DNA from: an uncultured OM182 clade bacterium
GTDB taxonomy: Bacteria > Pseudomonadota > Gammaproteobacteria > Pseudomonadales > Azotimanducaceae
NCBI GenBank assembly: GCA_905182025.1
Contig: CAJJAA010000054.1
Coordinates: forward strand, 1 to 35,328
Direction: 5' to 3'
Length of the DNA stretch: 35,328 bases
Shown: in pieces, positions 8,392 through 16,938 of the stretch
Layout of the letters: each line of letters starts with the position of its first letter
Numbering within the stretch: the stretch's first letter is position 1
Notes under the pieces: model-generated
The model's database searches: none
Told to the model about the DNA's origin: nothing
Seen by the model: the letters and a program-made list of their open reading frames with translations, nothing else
Translations under genes and position numbers: made by a program

Positions 8392-10095
8392 ATGTCGAAA
8401 GGCAGCGTATACAAAATGTCAGATGAGATAGAAAAGTACCCACCGAATTTTATTCGCAATATCATCGAAAAAGATGTCGGCGACGGCAAGAACGGTGGGC
8501 AGGTTGTAACTCGATTTCCACCTGAGCCGAACGGTTTTTTGCATATCGGCCATGCCAAAGCAATTTGCCTGAGTTTTGGTGTCGCAAAGGAATTCTCGGG
8601 TAAGACGTACTTGAGGTTCGACGATACGAACCCGATCAAAGAAGACACTCGTTTCATTGATGCTATGAAAGAAGATATTTCTTGGCTAGGTTTTCAGTGG
8701 CATGAAATTCGTAATGCTTCTGACTATTTTGAACAGCTTTATCAGTTTGCGGAGCAGTTGATACAAGAAGATAAAGCCTACGTTGACTCAAGCACAGCAG
8801 AGGAAATGAGAGAGATGCGGGGCACATTGACAAGCCCAGGCACGGCGAGTGAATACCGAAACCGATCGATAGAAGAAAATCTCGATTTTTTTAGGCGGAT
8901 GAGAGCAGGAGAGTTTGCTGACGGCACGCATGTACTGAGACTTAAAATCGATCTAGCGTCTCCGAACATTAACATGCGAGACCCTGCCATTTATCGAATC
9001 CGTCACGTCGAGCATCATCAAACGGGCAACGCATGGTGCATCTACCCGCTGTATGACTACACTCACTGTATATCTGATTCACTCGAAGGCATTACCCACT
9101 CTCTGTGCGATCTGAGCTTCGAAGACCATCGGCCACTCTATGATTGGGTTTTAGAACAGCTGAAGATGAATTGCCATCCCCAGCAAATTGAATTTTCGCG
9201 TTTGAACCTTCAGTACACAGTCATGAGTAAAAGAAAGCTCAAGCAATTGGTTGAAGAGAATCTAGTTGATGGATGGGATGACCCGAGACTTCCAACTATT
9301 GCCGGATTGCGAAGGAAAGGTTATACCGCGGATTCTATTCGAGACTTTTGTCGTCGTATTGGTGTCACAAAAAGCGATAACAATGTTGAGCTGGCTATGC
9401 TCGAGAGCTGTATCAGAGACGACCTTGAAAGTTCATCGCCAAGAGTCATGGGTGTATTAAAGCCACTTAAGATTGTGATCGAAAATTATCCCGAAGATAA
9501 GATCGAAGAACTCACAGTGCCGAATCATCCGAAAGATGAATCCTTAGGTGAAAGAACCCTACATTTCAGTCGAGAGATCTACATTGATCAGGAAGACTTC
9601 CGCGAAGAGGCTAATCGTAAGTACAAGCGACTGGTTGCTGGTGGTGAAGTCAGGCTACGTTATGGTTATGTCATCAAGGCTGAAGAAACCATAAAAGATG
9701 CCGATGGCAATATCGTTGAGCTACGTTGTTCCTACGACCCGGATACCTTGGGTAAAAATCCGGAAGGTCGAAAAGTACGTGGCGTAATTCATTGGGTTTC
9801 GGCAGAGAAAGCACAAAGCGCTGAGATTAGGCTCTACGAACCAACCTTTACCGTCGATTTCCCTGACGCATCGGAAGAGGATTATCACGACCTGATGAAT
9901 CCAACCTCACTCGTTATACATCAAGGTTATGTGGAGGAGAGTCTCGGTCAAGCTAATGTTGATGAGCGCTTTCAGTTTGAGCGGGAAGGTTATTTTTGTA
10001 TCGATCGCAATGACTCAAAGCCAAATGCTTTAGTTTTTAACCAGATCGTAGGGCTTCGAGATACTTGGGCAAAGATCGAGAAGAAGCCTGCTTAA
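8392..10095 (+). CDS. glnS: Glutaminyl-tRNA synthetase
   Basis: GlnRS charges tRNA(Gln) with glutamine. The 567 residues cover the class I catalytic core with [16 protein letters not shown] (HIGH at 51-54) and the KMSKS counterpart VMSKR (about 277-281), plus the C-terminal anticodon-binding beta barrels, ending in [10 protein letters not shown] and [10 protein letters not shown] as in E. coli. Start choice: ATG 8392 has AGGA very close; a second in-frame ATG at 8416 would give [12 protein letters not shown], closer to the usual N-terminus, with AAAGG about 12 bases upstream. Either is possible. It appears to be a single gene with no clear terminator behind it. Confidence 0.97.
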   Translation: MSKGSVYKMSDEIEKYPPNFIRNIIEKDVGDGKNGGQVVTRFPPEPNGFLHIGHAKAICLSFGVAKEFSGKTYLRFDDTNPIKEDTRFIDAMKEDISWLGFQWHEIRNASDYFEQLYQFAEQLIQEDKAYVDSSTAEEMREMRGTLTSPGTASEYRNRSIEENLDFFRRMRAGEFADGTHVLRLKIDLASPNINMRDPAIYRIRHVEHHQTGNAWCIYPLYDYTHCISDSLEGITHSLCDLSFEDHRPLYDWVLEQLKMNCHPQQIEFSRLNLQYTVMSKRKLKQLVEENLVDGWDDPRLPTIAGLRRKGYTADSIRDFCRRIGVTKSDNNVELAMLESCIRDDLESSSPRVMGVLKPLKIVIENYPEDKIEELTVPNHPKDESLGERTLHFSREIYIDQEDFREEANRKYKRLVAGGEVRLRYGYVIKAEETIKDADGNIVELRCSYDPDTLGKNPEGRKVRGVIHWVSAEKAQSAEIRLYEPTFTVDFPDASEEDYHDLMNPTSLVIHQGYVEESLGQANVDERFQFEREGYFCIDRNDSKPNALVFNQIVGLRDTWAKIEKKPA

Positions 10096-10198
10096 GAGAA
10101 ACTCATTTACTGATCATCAGTTAACCACGAAGGAATCAGTAAACTTGCTTAGCAGCTATCGCTTAAAGTAAATGTAGGCGTTAGCAAAAAGGCGATAT

Positions 10199-11146
10199 GT
10201 GACTGATATGAAAATTGATTATGACGCCATCGTGCAGGCGGGCAATAGAATATCTGCACATATTAATTACACCCCGATTTTAACCTCAAGCGCGCTTGAT
10301 GCTCTGACGGGTGCAGCGCTGTTTTTTAAAGCTGAACATCTGCAGAAAGCTGGCGCCTTTAAAGCAAGAGGGGCGACCAACGCTGTTCTGAATCTTACCA
10401 AGTCTGAGCGAATCAACGGTGTTGCAACACACTCGTCTGGAAATCATGGTGCGGCGTTGGCTCGAGCCGCCAAGATCGTCGGTATCCCTGCTTACATTGT
10501 CGTACCTAAAAATGCTAACGAAATAAAGAAGGCGGCGATCGCGTCCTATGGCGGTGTTGTCATCGAATGTGAGTCGACGCTTGAGAGCAGGCAGGCGACT
10601 CTGGCGCAGGTTATTGAAGAGCATGCTGCAACGCCTATTCCTCCGTACGATCATGAAGATGTCATCATTGGTCAAGGCACGACTGCAATAGAGCTCATAA
10701 GCCAAGTGCCACATTTGACGCGACTGGTTGTGCCCGTTGGCGGCGGAGGTCTTTTAGCAGGTACTTCTGTCGTGGCAGCGCGATACGAAAATGTTCAGGT
10801 TTTTGGCGCGGAGCCAGCCTTAGCGGACGATGCGTATCGCTCCTTTCAATCAGGCGTTCGCGTTAAAAGTCATGCGCCTGACACCATAGCTGATGGGCTC
10901 AGAACAACCCTTGGGGAACTAAATTTTGAAATCATTAAGGACAATGTGACGGATATTTTATTGGTCTCAGATGATGAGATCGTGCATGCCATGAAGTTGA
11001 TATGGACACGCTTGAAACAAGTTGTCGAACCATCCGCCGCTGTCACGCTGGCGACTGTTATTCGCTACCCGGAGATATTCAATAATGAAAGAGTAGGCAT
11101 TGTGCTTACTGGCGGAAATATTGATCCTGGTAATCTGCCTTTCTAA
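10199..11146 (+). CDS. PLP-dependent serine/threonine dehydratase or serine racemase-like enzyme
   Basis: A 315-residue fold-type II PLP enzyme. The Schiff-base lysine is K55 in AGAFKARGA, the substrate loop is SSGNHG (79-84), and the phosphate-binding loop is PVGGGGLLAG (about 178-187). EPALADDAYRSFQSG resembles the divalent-metal site of serine racemases. No C-terminal ACT domain is present, so it is not the feedback-regulated biosynthetic IlvA form. It could deaminate threonine or serine to 2-oxo acids, or racemise serine; the sequence does not decide. The GTG start at 10199 has AAAAGG six bases upstream, better than the ATG nine bases later. It converges on the selenoprotein gene at 11212. 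Confidence 0.9.
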   Translation: MTDMKIDYDAIVQAGNRISAHINYTPILTSSALDALTGAALFFKAEHLQKAGAFKARGATNAVLNLTKSERINGVATHSSGNHGAALARAAKIVGIPAYIVVPKNANEIKKAAIASYGGVVIECESTLESRQATLAQVIEEHAATPIPPYDHEDVIIGQGTTAIELISQVPHLTRLVVPVGGGGLLAGTSVVAARYENVQVFGAEPALADDAYRSFQSGVRVKSHAPDTIADGLRTTLGELNFEIIKDNVTDILLVSDDEIVHAMKLIWTRLKQVVEPSAAVTLATVIRYPEIFNNERVGIVLTGGNIDPGNLPF

Positions 11147-11211
11147 CTGCATAGAGGCGTATTAGTAACAAATAATTTTGTACCGAGGTGATTGAGGCTA
11201 TTGGCGTCGGG

Positions 11212-11439
11212 TCAGTTTACGATAGCTCGGACGAGGTCAGCAATTTCGCCAGTGTTTGGAAAGCGATGTACATTATATTTTGAAAAGATTGTCTGTCCGT
11301 CTAGAACGACATCAAATATTCCTTCGCCTTCAGGCAGCATTTCGGCTTCAATTCCCAAACCATTTGCTAATTCAGCCGCCAAACTGACGGCTTCAGGCCT
11401 GTAATTTCACTGTGCGCAATAGTGAATTTTTATTTTCAT
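11212..11439 (-). CDS. SelW-like (Rdx family) selenoprotein with in-frame UGA as selenocysteine
   Basis: Minus-strand frame of 75 residues if the TGA at 11409-11407 is read as selenocysteine. The start MKIKIHYCAQU has C8-x-x-U11, the redox motif of SelW (YCGAU in the animal protein). After the TGA the frame continues for 64 residues with a thioredoxin-like Rdx pattern: NYRPEAVSLAAELANGLG, then GEGIFDVVLDGQTIFSK, then RFPNTGEIADLV, ending in TGA at 11214-11212. A SECIS-like hairpin follows the UGA at the right distance. The role is probably thiol redox. It lies 63 bases after the M50-like gene and may be co-transcribed. Ordinary gene callers truncate or miss it. The Shine-Dalgarno is weak (AGAGA close to the ATG). 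selA, selB, selC and selD are not in this window. Confidence 0.88.
11374..11409 (-). promoter_or_regulatory. Bacterial SECIS element of the SelW-like gene
   Basis: Directly after the in-frame UGA (11409-11407), AGCCGTC (11392-11386) pairs with GGCGGCT (11380-11374), seven pairs including one G-U, around the loop AGTTT. There are 21 bases between the UGA and the loop, and G is the second loop base. Both fit the known bacterial SECIS pattern (short hairpin inside the coding region, loop roughly 16-37 bases after UGA, G in the first loop positions), which SelB binds. Confidence 0.8.
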
Positions 11440-11502
11440 ATTCTCTATTAACACCTTGCTGTTAATTGATGTGTAAAAGGGTCGCAGCAATCAAGTTAAG
11501 GG

Positions 11503-12186
11503 CTAGACAGCAAGTAACCAAATCGCGGCTGCGGTTACGTAGCCTAGGACCTGACTGCGGTCTAGTGATCCATTGTCTAGTTGGTTGTCGAGTTCTTGTT
11601 GTGGCAAGCCACCGTTCATTGTCCGTGCGATGATCGGCCCTTCAAAAATAATGACACCGACAGCTCTGCCGAATACCATGGCAAAGAGGGCGGCACGACC
11701 TGCGTTGTCAATCGGTATCAGGATGAAAACCAAAGCAACCAGAAGCCAGTTTGCAATAGGTCCGCCGAGGCTCATTGCAAGGAACTGTTTTGATGTATTT
11801 TTTTCCATATTGAAGCCGAACACAAAGGTGCCGCTCGGTTTAGGTACAATTGGCGACCGAGACTTGGCGAGTCTTGCACCACAAAAATGACCCCACTCAT
11901 GAAAGATCCCGGCGAGGTAATTGGCGACGATAAGTGCCGCGATGACGCTCAGCACATTGGCAATCAACAAATCGGATGCCAATACCCACGCGTCTAACGC
12001 GGCGAATATTGCCATATAAGCTACGAGCCTCAAGCCGTGGTATTCGGCGACTTGCTTAAGTCGCTGTTTATCGGGCATCGATTTACGCTTTGTCTTTATG
12101 TCTGTCGTCGCTTGGGCCTGATTATCGACCTGAGTCTCAGTGCTGCTCAGGTTATCTGGTATACCTTGCTGTTCAATATCACCCAT
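11503..12186 (-). CDS. M50 (site-2 protease)-like membrane protein
   Basis: A 227-residue protein. Residues about 1-45 are polar, Gln- and Asp-rich and probably cytosolic. Membrane helices then follow, with HEWGH (an HExxH zinc motif, about residues 115-119) at the end of one helix and GGPIANWLLVALVF, which matches the GPxxN motif of site-2 proteases. The third ligand motif (LDG/NPDG type) is not clearly seen. Site-2 proteases cut membrane-embedded substrates, often anti-sigma factors, but no such partner is nearby. The SelW-like selenoprotein follows 63 bases downstream. It could also be a non-proteolytic relative. Confidence 0.7.
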   Translation of the reverse strand: MGDIEQQGIPDNLSSTETQVDNQAQATTDIKTKRKSMPDKQRLKQVAEYHGLRLVAYMAIFAALDAWVLASDLLIANVLSVIAALIVANYLAGIFHEWGHFCGARLAKSRSPIVPKPSGTFVFGFNMEKNTSKQFLAMSLGGPIANWLLVALVFILIPIDNAGRAALFAMVFGRAVGVIIFEGPIIARTMNGGLPQQELDNQLDNGSLDRSQVLGYVTAAAIWLLAV

Positions 12187-12412
12187 GACTTACTCTCCTC
12201 ATCGCTAGTTCGATATATGCCTGAATCATACACGAGTCTACCTTATTCGGATCACATTCAGCTCGCCAGACAACACAGCGGTCATGTGTGTCCAACGATT
12301 TATATCGGCAAAGGCAAACGCAGTGATAAGCAAATGCTATATGAATAGAATTAGTGTACCAAATGAGAAATTGCCGGTTTTAATTGTGGAGGTGTGACGT
12401 TAGAATCCCCGT

Positions 12413-12513
12413 CTTCACATGACTGGCGATATACTGCGATTCAGCGCGGTAACAGGTGGACCTAACCATCGGGAAGTGTGAACGTAAAACCTAAAATGCC
12501 GTTCGCCTGGGCG
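12413..12513 (+). promoter_or_regulatory. ZTP (pfl) riboswitch controlling glyA
   Basis: The pfl/ZTP signature is present in order. P1 5' arm TCACAT (12415-12420) is followed by GACTGGCGA. A GGTGGA...TAACCA hairpin comes next, then CGGGAAG and the P1 3' arm GTGTGA (12476-12481). The 3' domain is GCCGTTCGCCTGGGC (12498-12512), whose TCGCC can pair with GGCGA to form the known pseudoknot. This class senses ZTP/AICAR-ribotides, which build up when 10-formyl-folate is short, and turns on one-carbon genes. The position 31 bases before glyA, which makes 5,10-methylene-folate, fits exactly. The glyA ribosome site (GAGAAAG) lies just behind, so control may act on translation. The rest of 12187-12543 holds no gene. 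Confidence 0.93.
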
Positions 12514-12543
12514 CTCACCAAGTTAACCTGAGAAAGATAGCCC

Positions 12544-13803
12544 ATGACAACAAATTTAGAATATTTAGAGCAAAATGATCCTGCCGTGTTCGCAGCGCTC
12601 AGAGGCGAAGAGAATCGCCAGCGTATGGGAATCGAACTCATACCTTCCGAAAATTACACGTTCCCAGAAGTACTGGCGACTCTCGGTAGTGTGTTTACCA
12701 ATAAGTACTCAGAAGGCTACCCTGGCCGACGCTATTATGGTGGTCAGGAATTCACCGATCAGATTGAGACACTGGCCCGGGATAGAGCAAAGGAGGTGTT
12801 CCGATGCGAGCACGCCAATGTTCAGCCGCTGTCAGGTTCAGCGATGAATCAAGCGGTTTATTTAGGTTTGCTTGAGCCAGGCGATACGATCCTTGCCATG
12901 GACCTATCCCACGGAGGCCACTTGACGCACGGTGCGCCGGTTTCTCATATGGGCAAAATATTTAATTTTGAGCGCTACGTGACAAATCCAGTAGACGGCT
13001 CAATCGATTTCGATAAGGTGCGCGAAGATGCATTAAAGTATCGACCTAAGATGATCCTCGCAGGCTATACGTCCTATCCACGCGACCTGGATTACGCCGC
13101 GTTTGTTTCAATCGCAGAAGAAGTTGGCGCGATCAGCATGACCGACGCATCGCACTTTGGCGGATTGGTTGCCGGTGGAGCAATGAAGAACCCATTCGAT
13201 TTTGGTTTTGATGTTGTCACAACCACAACGCATAAGAGTTTGAGGGGACCTCGTGGCGGCATGATTTTATGTAAGAAAGAATTTGCCAAAAAGATTGATA
13301 AGTCTGTCTTTCCTGGACTTCAAGGTGGCCCGCATATGAATGCCGTCGCCGGCATTGCGACCACACTGTTAAACGCACAAGGTCAAGAATTTAAAGATTA
13401 CGCGCGACAAGTTCTGCTGAATGCCAAAGCGTTGGCAGCCGGCTTCATAGAGCGTCAAGCATCGCTTGTCACCGGTGGTACAGACAATCACATGATGGTT
13501 ATTGATACTTCAATCAGCTATGGCATAGATGGTCGGGTGGCAGAAGAGCTCTTGGATCAGGCATCTATTACAACCAATAAGCAGATTATTCCCGATGACC
13601 CGAATCCACCGCTACGACCCAGCGGTATCCGTATTGGTACGCCCGCGGCTACCGCGCGCGGCATGCGCGAGGCAGACATGGAAAAACTCGCAGGTTGGAT
13701 TCATATCTGTCTGTCCAATCCAGAGGATGAAGCAAAGATCACATCCATCAAAGGTGAAGTCGAAGAGTTCTGTCAGCAATTTCCTGTTCCCGGTCTTGAA
13801 TAA
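12544..13803 (+). CDS. glyA: Serine hydroxymethyltransferase
   Basis: SHMT converts serine and tetrahydrofolate to glycine and 5,10-methylene-tetrahydrofolate, the main one-carbon source. The 419 residues compare with 417 in E. coli. The PLP lysine is K231 in TTTTHKSLRGPRGG, and D201 and H204 (TDASHFGG) correspond to the cofactor-binding D200 and H203 of E. coli. IPSENYT and NKYSEGYPGRRYYGG are typical of the N-terminus. It is preceded by a ZTP riboswitch. The 3' end, including the stop codon, is part of a 14-base tandem repeat (13793-13842). A HAD hydrolase gene follows after 76 bases on the same strand. Confidence 0.98.
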   Translation: MTTNLEYLEQNDPAVFAALRGEENRQRMGIELIPSENYTFPEVLATLGSVFTNKYSEGYPGRRYYGGQEFTDQIETLARDRAKEVFRCEHANVQPLSGSAMNQAVYLGLLEPGDTILAMDLSHGGHLTHGAPVSHMGKIFNFERYVTNPVDGSIDFDKVREDALKYRPKMILAGYTSYPRDLDYAAFVSIAEEVGAISMTDASHFGGLVAGGAMKNPFDFGFDVVTTTTHKSLRGPRGGMILCKKEFAKKIDKSVFPGLQGGPHMNAVAGIATTLLNAQGQEFKDYARQVLLNAKALAAGFIERQASLVTGGTDNHMMVIDTSISYGIDGRVAEELLDQASITTNKQIIPDDPNPPLRPSGIRIGTPAATARGMREADMEKLAGWIHICLSNPEDEAKITSIKGEVEEFCQQFPVPGLE

Positions 13804-13842
13804 AAAGTCTTGAATAAAAAGTCTTGAATTGAAAGTCCTGAG
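13793..13842 (+). repeat. 14-base tandem repeat across the glyA stop codon
   Basis: Three units of 14 bases (gtcttgaataaaaa at 13793-13806 and 13807-13820; third unit 13821-13834 with changes) and a partial fourth copy (13835-13842). The first unit contains the last two glyA codons and its TAA stop, so the stop codon context is duplicated downstream. It probably arose by slippage. Confidence 0.85.
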
Positions 13843-13879
13843 TTAATTGCGCTAAGACGCTTAGCGAGGAACAACATCT

Positions 13880-14575
13880 ATGATCCAAGGGTTGCTGTTT
13901 GATTTTTTTGGCACCCTTGTGATCTATGATGAAAGACGAGTTCATCAACGATTCCCGCGTACCCATCATCAATTAGCCGATCACGGCGTCAAACTCGATG
14001 AGAAATCCTTGATTAATGTTATTGATCAGGTTTTTACGCGTTTTGAGCTAGACGCGCGGGATTCGATGGTCGAGTTTTCAATGGCAGATATTTTTGCCGT
14101 CGTGCTAAATGGATTGCAAATCGACCCGCAGACAGTCGATCTTGACCAACTCGCGCATTGCTACACGCAAGAGTGGTCTGTCGACATTAAACCGATCAAA
14201 AACGTACAAACGTTTTTGCGGCAATTGCAGCGTGAGTATCAGCTCGGTCTGATCACCAACACGCATTTTGCACCGATGATTAAGCGCTTGCTCAAAAAGT
14301 TTGAGCTTGAGTCATATTTTTCAACGGTTGTAACGTCGGTTGAACATGGCAACAGCAAGCCACATCCAGCAATTTTTCAACATACGCTTGAGGCTATGAC
14401 ATTGGATGTGTCGCAAGCGGTCTATATCGGCGATAGTTATCGTGCTGACTATTTAGGGGCGCAGGGCGTTGGTATGAACTGTTTTCTGGTTGGTAAGCAC
14501 GCACGGGTGCCTGATGCTTATCAAATTCCGACAGTCGTCGATTTGCCTAGATATCAACTTTCGACAATGGGTTGA
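13880..14575 (+). CDS. HAD-superfamily hydrolase
   Basis: 231 residues. The HAD motifs are: I, D8 in FDFFGTL; II, T126 in ITNT; III, K160 in NSKPHP; IV, GDSYRAD with D185 and D190. A helical cap lies between about 15 and 95. The second Asp of the usual DxD is Phe (DFFGTL), as in dehalogenase-like members that do not use it as general acid, so phosphatase activity is uncertain. The substrate is unknown. The ATG has GAGGA nine bases upstream. It lies 76 bases after glyA and could be transcribed with it. Confidence 0.88.
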   Translation: MIQGLLFDFFGTLVIYDERRVHQRFPRTHHQLADHGVKLDEKSLINVIDQVFTRFELDARDSMVEFSMADIFAVVLNGLQIDPQTVDLDQLAHCYTQEWSVDIKPIKNVQTFLRQLQREYQLGLITNTHFAPMIKRLLKKFELESYFSTVVTSVEHGNSKPHPAIFQHTLEAMTLDVSQAVYIGDSYRADYLGAQGVGMNCFLVGKHARVPDAYQIPTVVDLPRYQLSTMG

Positions 14576-14634
14576 TGTCTTCGTATCACAGGCACTATTT
14601 GCTTTGAGTAATAGGGGTTTAAGTTTTTGTGACC

Positions 14635-15522
14635 TTAGGTTGAAGGTGTGCCGCACACCACGCCATTTGCGATGGCATGCTGGCCCTCGCTATTTACGAC
14701 TTGGTAGAAAACCTGCAGTTCATTGCCCTTCTGCAGAGTACCTAAACACTGAACCGAGATTGTAGTTTGCATCAACACCATGGCGCGTAATTGACCACAT
14801 AGTCGCGTGATTCTCGTCGCATCCCCGTCAAAGCAGCGATCAATAATGCAGGTTAGTGCGTGTGCTTTTGTTGCGCTGCCATGAAGGATAATGTCCGGTA
14901 GACCTGCGGCTTTTGCAACACTTGGCTCCGTATGTATGGGGTTGTAGATATCAGCACATTCTGTGTACTGCTGACCGGCATGTTGTGGAATATAAATGTC
15001 AGCTTTCCAGTTGCGCGTAATGTCTGATGGATCCATGCTGGGACGGATCGGCGAAGGCTCAAATTCGCGATCTTCTCCATTTAACGTCGCGCCACGGGTT
15101 ATGCCGTTGTAGTCCAATTCTGCGAGCAGCGTGCCGCTGCTGTCTGTCATGCGGAACCTGTCGACACTGAAAACACCGGGCGTAATTTTTTTCCTAGCAA
15201 CGAGTTGTCCTTGTACCGTGACAACTTGGTTCTGTCGAAATGGCTGGTATATACGTAGATCAGTTTCAGCGTGAACACCGAAAGGCGCAGCACGGGTGTT
15301 AGCGGGTAGATCTGGTCGAAAACGCGTGTTCCATTGAAGTGCAAAGCTAATTGCCGGATGAACGTTTAGTCCACCTTGGCGTAGATCGTCAAAATAGGCC
15401 TCATTGGTATCGTTGATTGATGCTGCATAGGCCATGATTTTTCTTGCATCAAGGACGTATGATTTAGCAACTGTAAATCCACCTACATCATTTACATCGA
15501 GCTCACCGGGACCTTGTGACAT
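14635..15522 (-). CDS. MaoC-like (R)-specific enoyl-CoA hydratase, double hotdog
   Basis: 295 residues, the length of eukaryote-type hydratase 2 with two hotdog repeats. The C-terminal repeat carries the hydratase 2 motif with D191, N194 and H197 in DIYNPIHTEP, followed by A-GLPDIILHG (214-215 HG). The first repeat (about 15-150) is degenerate and would shape the acyl pocket. The expected reaction is trans-2-enoyl-CoA to (R)-3-hydroxyacyl-CoA, in beta-oxidation or supply of PHA monomers; a PHA synthase lies 10 kb away. It converges on the HAD gene with 59 bases between stops, and follows the hydrolase gene at 15653-16372 on the same strand. Confidence 0.88.
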   Translation of the reverse strand: MSQGPGELDVNDVGGFTVAKSYVLDARKIMAYAASINDTNEAYFDDLRQGGLNVHPAISFALQWNTRFRPDLPANTRAAPFGVHAETDLRIYQPFRQNQVVTVQGQLVARKKITPGVFSVDRFRMTDSSGTLLAELDYNGITRGATLNGEDREFEPSPIRPSMDPSDITRNWKADIYIPQHAGQQYTECADIYNPIHTEPSVAKAAGLPDIILHGSATKAHALTCIIDRCFDGDATRITRLCGQLRAMVLMQTTISVQCLGTLQKGNELQVFYQVVNSEGQHAIANGVVCGTPST

Positions 15523-15652
15523 TTAGATTATCCTTTACTGAGTAATGATTATTGGTCGCGCTTCTAAAATTTGTTAAGGGTAGCTTTGAGACGCAGCCTT
15601 TATAAGTAGTTCTGATAAACAGCGCTTTAACCATCGCGCTTATCGACACAGC

Positions 15653-16372
15653 TTATAGAGCGTGGCGACTGATCCAGGCTATCAATGTTCGTGCGGCTTC
15701 GTCATAAACGCTTTCCTGCGACACACGTGTGCGTTTTAGAATCTTAAAACTATGGTCAGCCGTATCAAGGGTGGCAAGCTCAGCATCTTTAAGTTTATCA
15801 ATAATAGGTTCAAGCAAATTCAATTCAGCCAGGCTGTCGCGTGTACCCGAAAGGTAAAGTTGCGGTACACGAATATCGGGCAGATGCATTGCTCGTTTGG
15901 TATCTGGTTTCTTCGATGGATGCAGTGGGAATGAAAAATACACAAGCCCGGCAACGCTGTCGGTATGAATTGCCGCATAATGCGATGTCATTCTTCCGCC
16001 GAAAGAGTGTCCGCCAAGTAACAACGTTGGGCTGGGTTTAACGATTACAGTTTGAGAGCCGCTTATTTCGGCGAGGACCTTACGTCCCTGTGTGATCGCA
16101 TTGTCAATTGTTTCAAGACAGGTCGGGAGATTGTCAGTTCGACCGCCGCCTTTTTCCATATAAGGGAAATTGAACCTGAAGGTTGCTATGCCGACAGCGG
16201 CTAAGGCATCGCAAATCGAATTCATGTGGACATGATCGAGCGGTGCGCCAGCGCCGTGTCCGAGCACTAAAAGGTGCGAACAGTTATTGGGTTGCATGAG
16301 AAGTGATGTGACACTCACGCCGGCCTTCGCCTGAAAGGTCGATCTGCTGTAAACGGTATCCGAGACTAGCAT
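15653..16372 (-). CDS. Alpha/beta hydrolase of the KANL3/Tex30 type
   Basis: 239 residues. GHGAGAPLDHVHM near the start is typical of the KANL3/Tex30 branch of alpha/beta hydrolases. The nucleophile is S123 in GGHSFGGRM; the likely acid is D179 (SGTRDSL) and the His is H207 (TADHSFK), so the triad is complete. It is cytosolic with no signal peptide. The substrate is unknown. It is upstream of the MaoC gene on the same strand with 130 bases between them, so an operon is possible but not shown. Confidence 0.85.
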   Translation of the reverse strand: MLVSDTVYSRSTFQAKAGVSVTSLLMQPNNCSHLLVLGHGAGAPLDHVHMNSICDALAAVGIATFRFNFPYMEKGGGRTDNLPTCLETIDNAITQGRKVLAEISGSQTVIVKPSPTLLLGGHSFGGRMTSHYAAIHTDSVAGLVYFSFPLHPSKKPDTKRAMHLPDIRVPQLYLSGTRDSLAELNLLEPIIDKLKDAELATLDTADHSFKILKRTRVSQESVYDEAARTLIAWISRHAL

Positions 16373-16938
16373 TTATAACCCATCATTTAAGAAGCGATCC
16401 TGTTCAAAGACGCCGATAATACGGGTTTGGCTAGCGGCGAGCTAGAGTTGTACTGTGTGAAAAATGGCGGCTTCTTACTCTTTACCGAAGGTTTCGAGGT
16501 TTGCGATCGCGTGCGGTTGATCAACAGATGTGATCACGACCAGAGATCCTTTGCCCTGGGGCGTCACATATCCTCGCCATGCATCATTACTGATCTCGTA
16601 GCGCTGGCTGATCGCTTTGTCCGTAGCACCTGTCATAGGCAGTGACGAGGAGGGCGTAACGCGATTCTTTATCGTTCTTATCCACAATAGGCCCATTAAT
16701 GACCAAAAACATTCCTTTGGGAGCAGACGTTTTATCGCACGGCTTGTTATTGATATGCGTTAAGAGATCCGTTTTGAGATGGTTCAAGATTCAGTCACAG
16801 GGCTAATCGACAGATCCTGCAGGGATTAGTATGTGGTTATAGCAGGCGGGTTAGTTGCTGATGTTTTTGTGCAAATTGACTCGCGCGCCCTTTAGACAGC
16901 TGCGTGAGTCAATCATATGCTGCGCTGATATTAAGGCG
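16373..16938. other. Region without a clear gene; possible gene remnant
   Basis: No full gene was recognised. On the minus strand two overlapping short frames (16787-16587 and 16696-16475) could be read as one protein with a frameshift near 16630. The pieces include KGMFLVINGPIVDKNDKES and SLVVITSVDQPHAIANLETF. I could not assign a family, so this is only a weak pseudogene candidate. Upstream signals of the hydrolase at 15653-16372 must also be here. Confidence 0.25.

Noticed and set aside
10286..10714. 142-codon minus-strand frame
   Set aside because: It is fully antisense to the PLP-dependent dehydratase, whose motifs are clear; a shadow frame.
12217..12348. 43-codon plus-strand frame upstream of glyA
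   Set aside because: No Shine-Dalgarno, no recognisable domain, and it lies in the region before the riboswitch; probably chance.
16776..16800. tRNA T-loop-like sequence (GGTTCAAGATTC)
   Set aside because: No acceptor, D-arm or anticodon arm can be formed around it.
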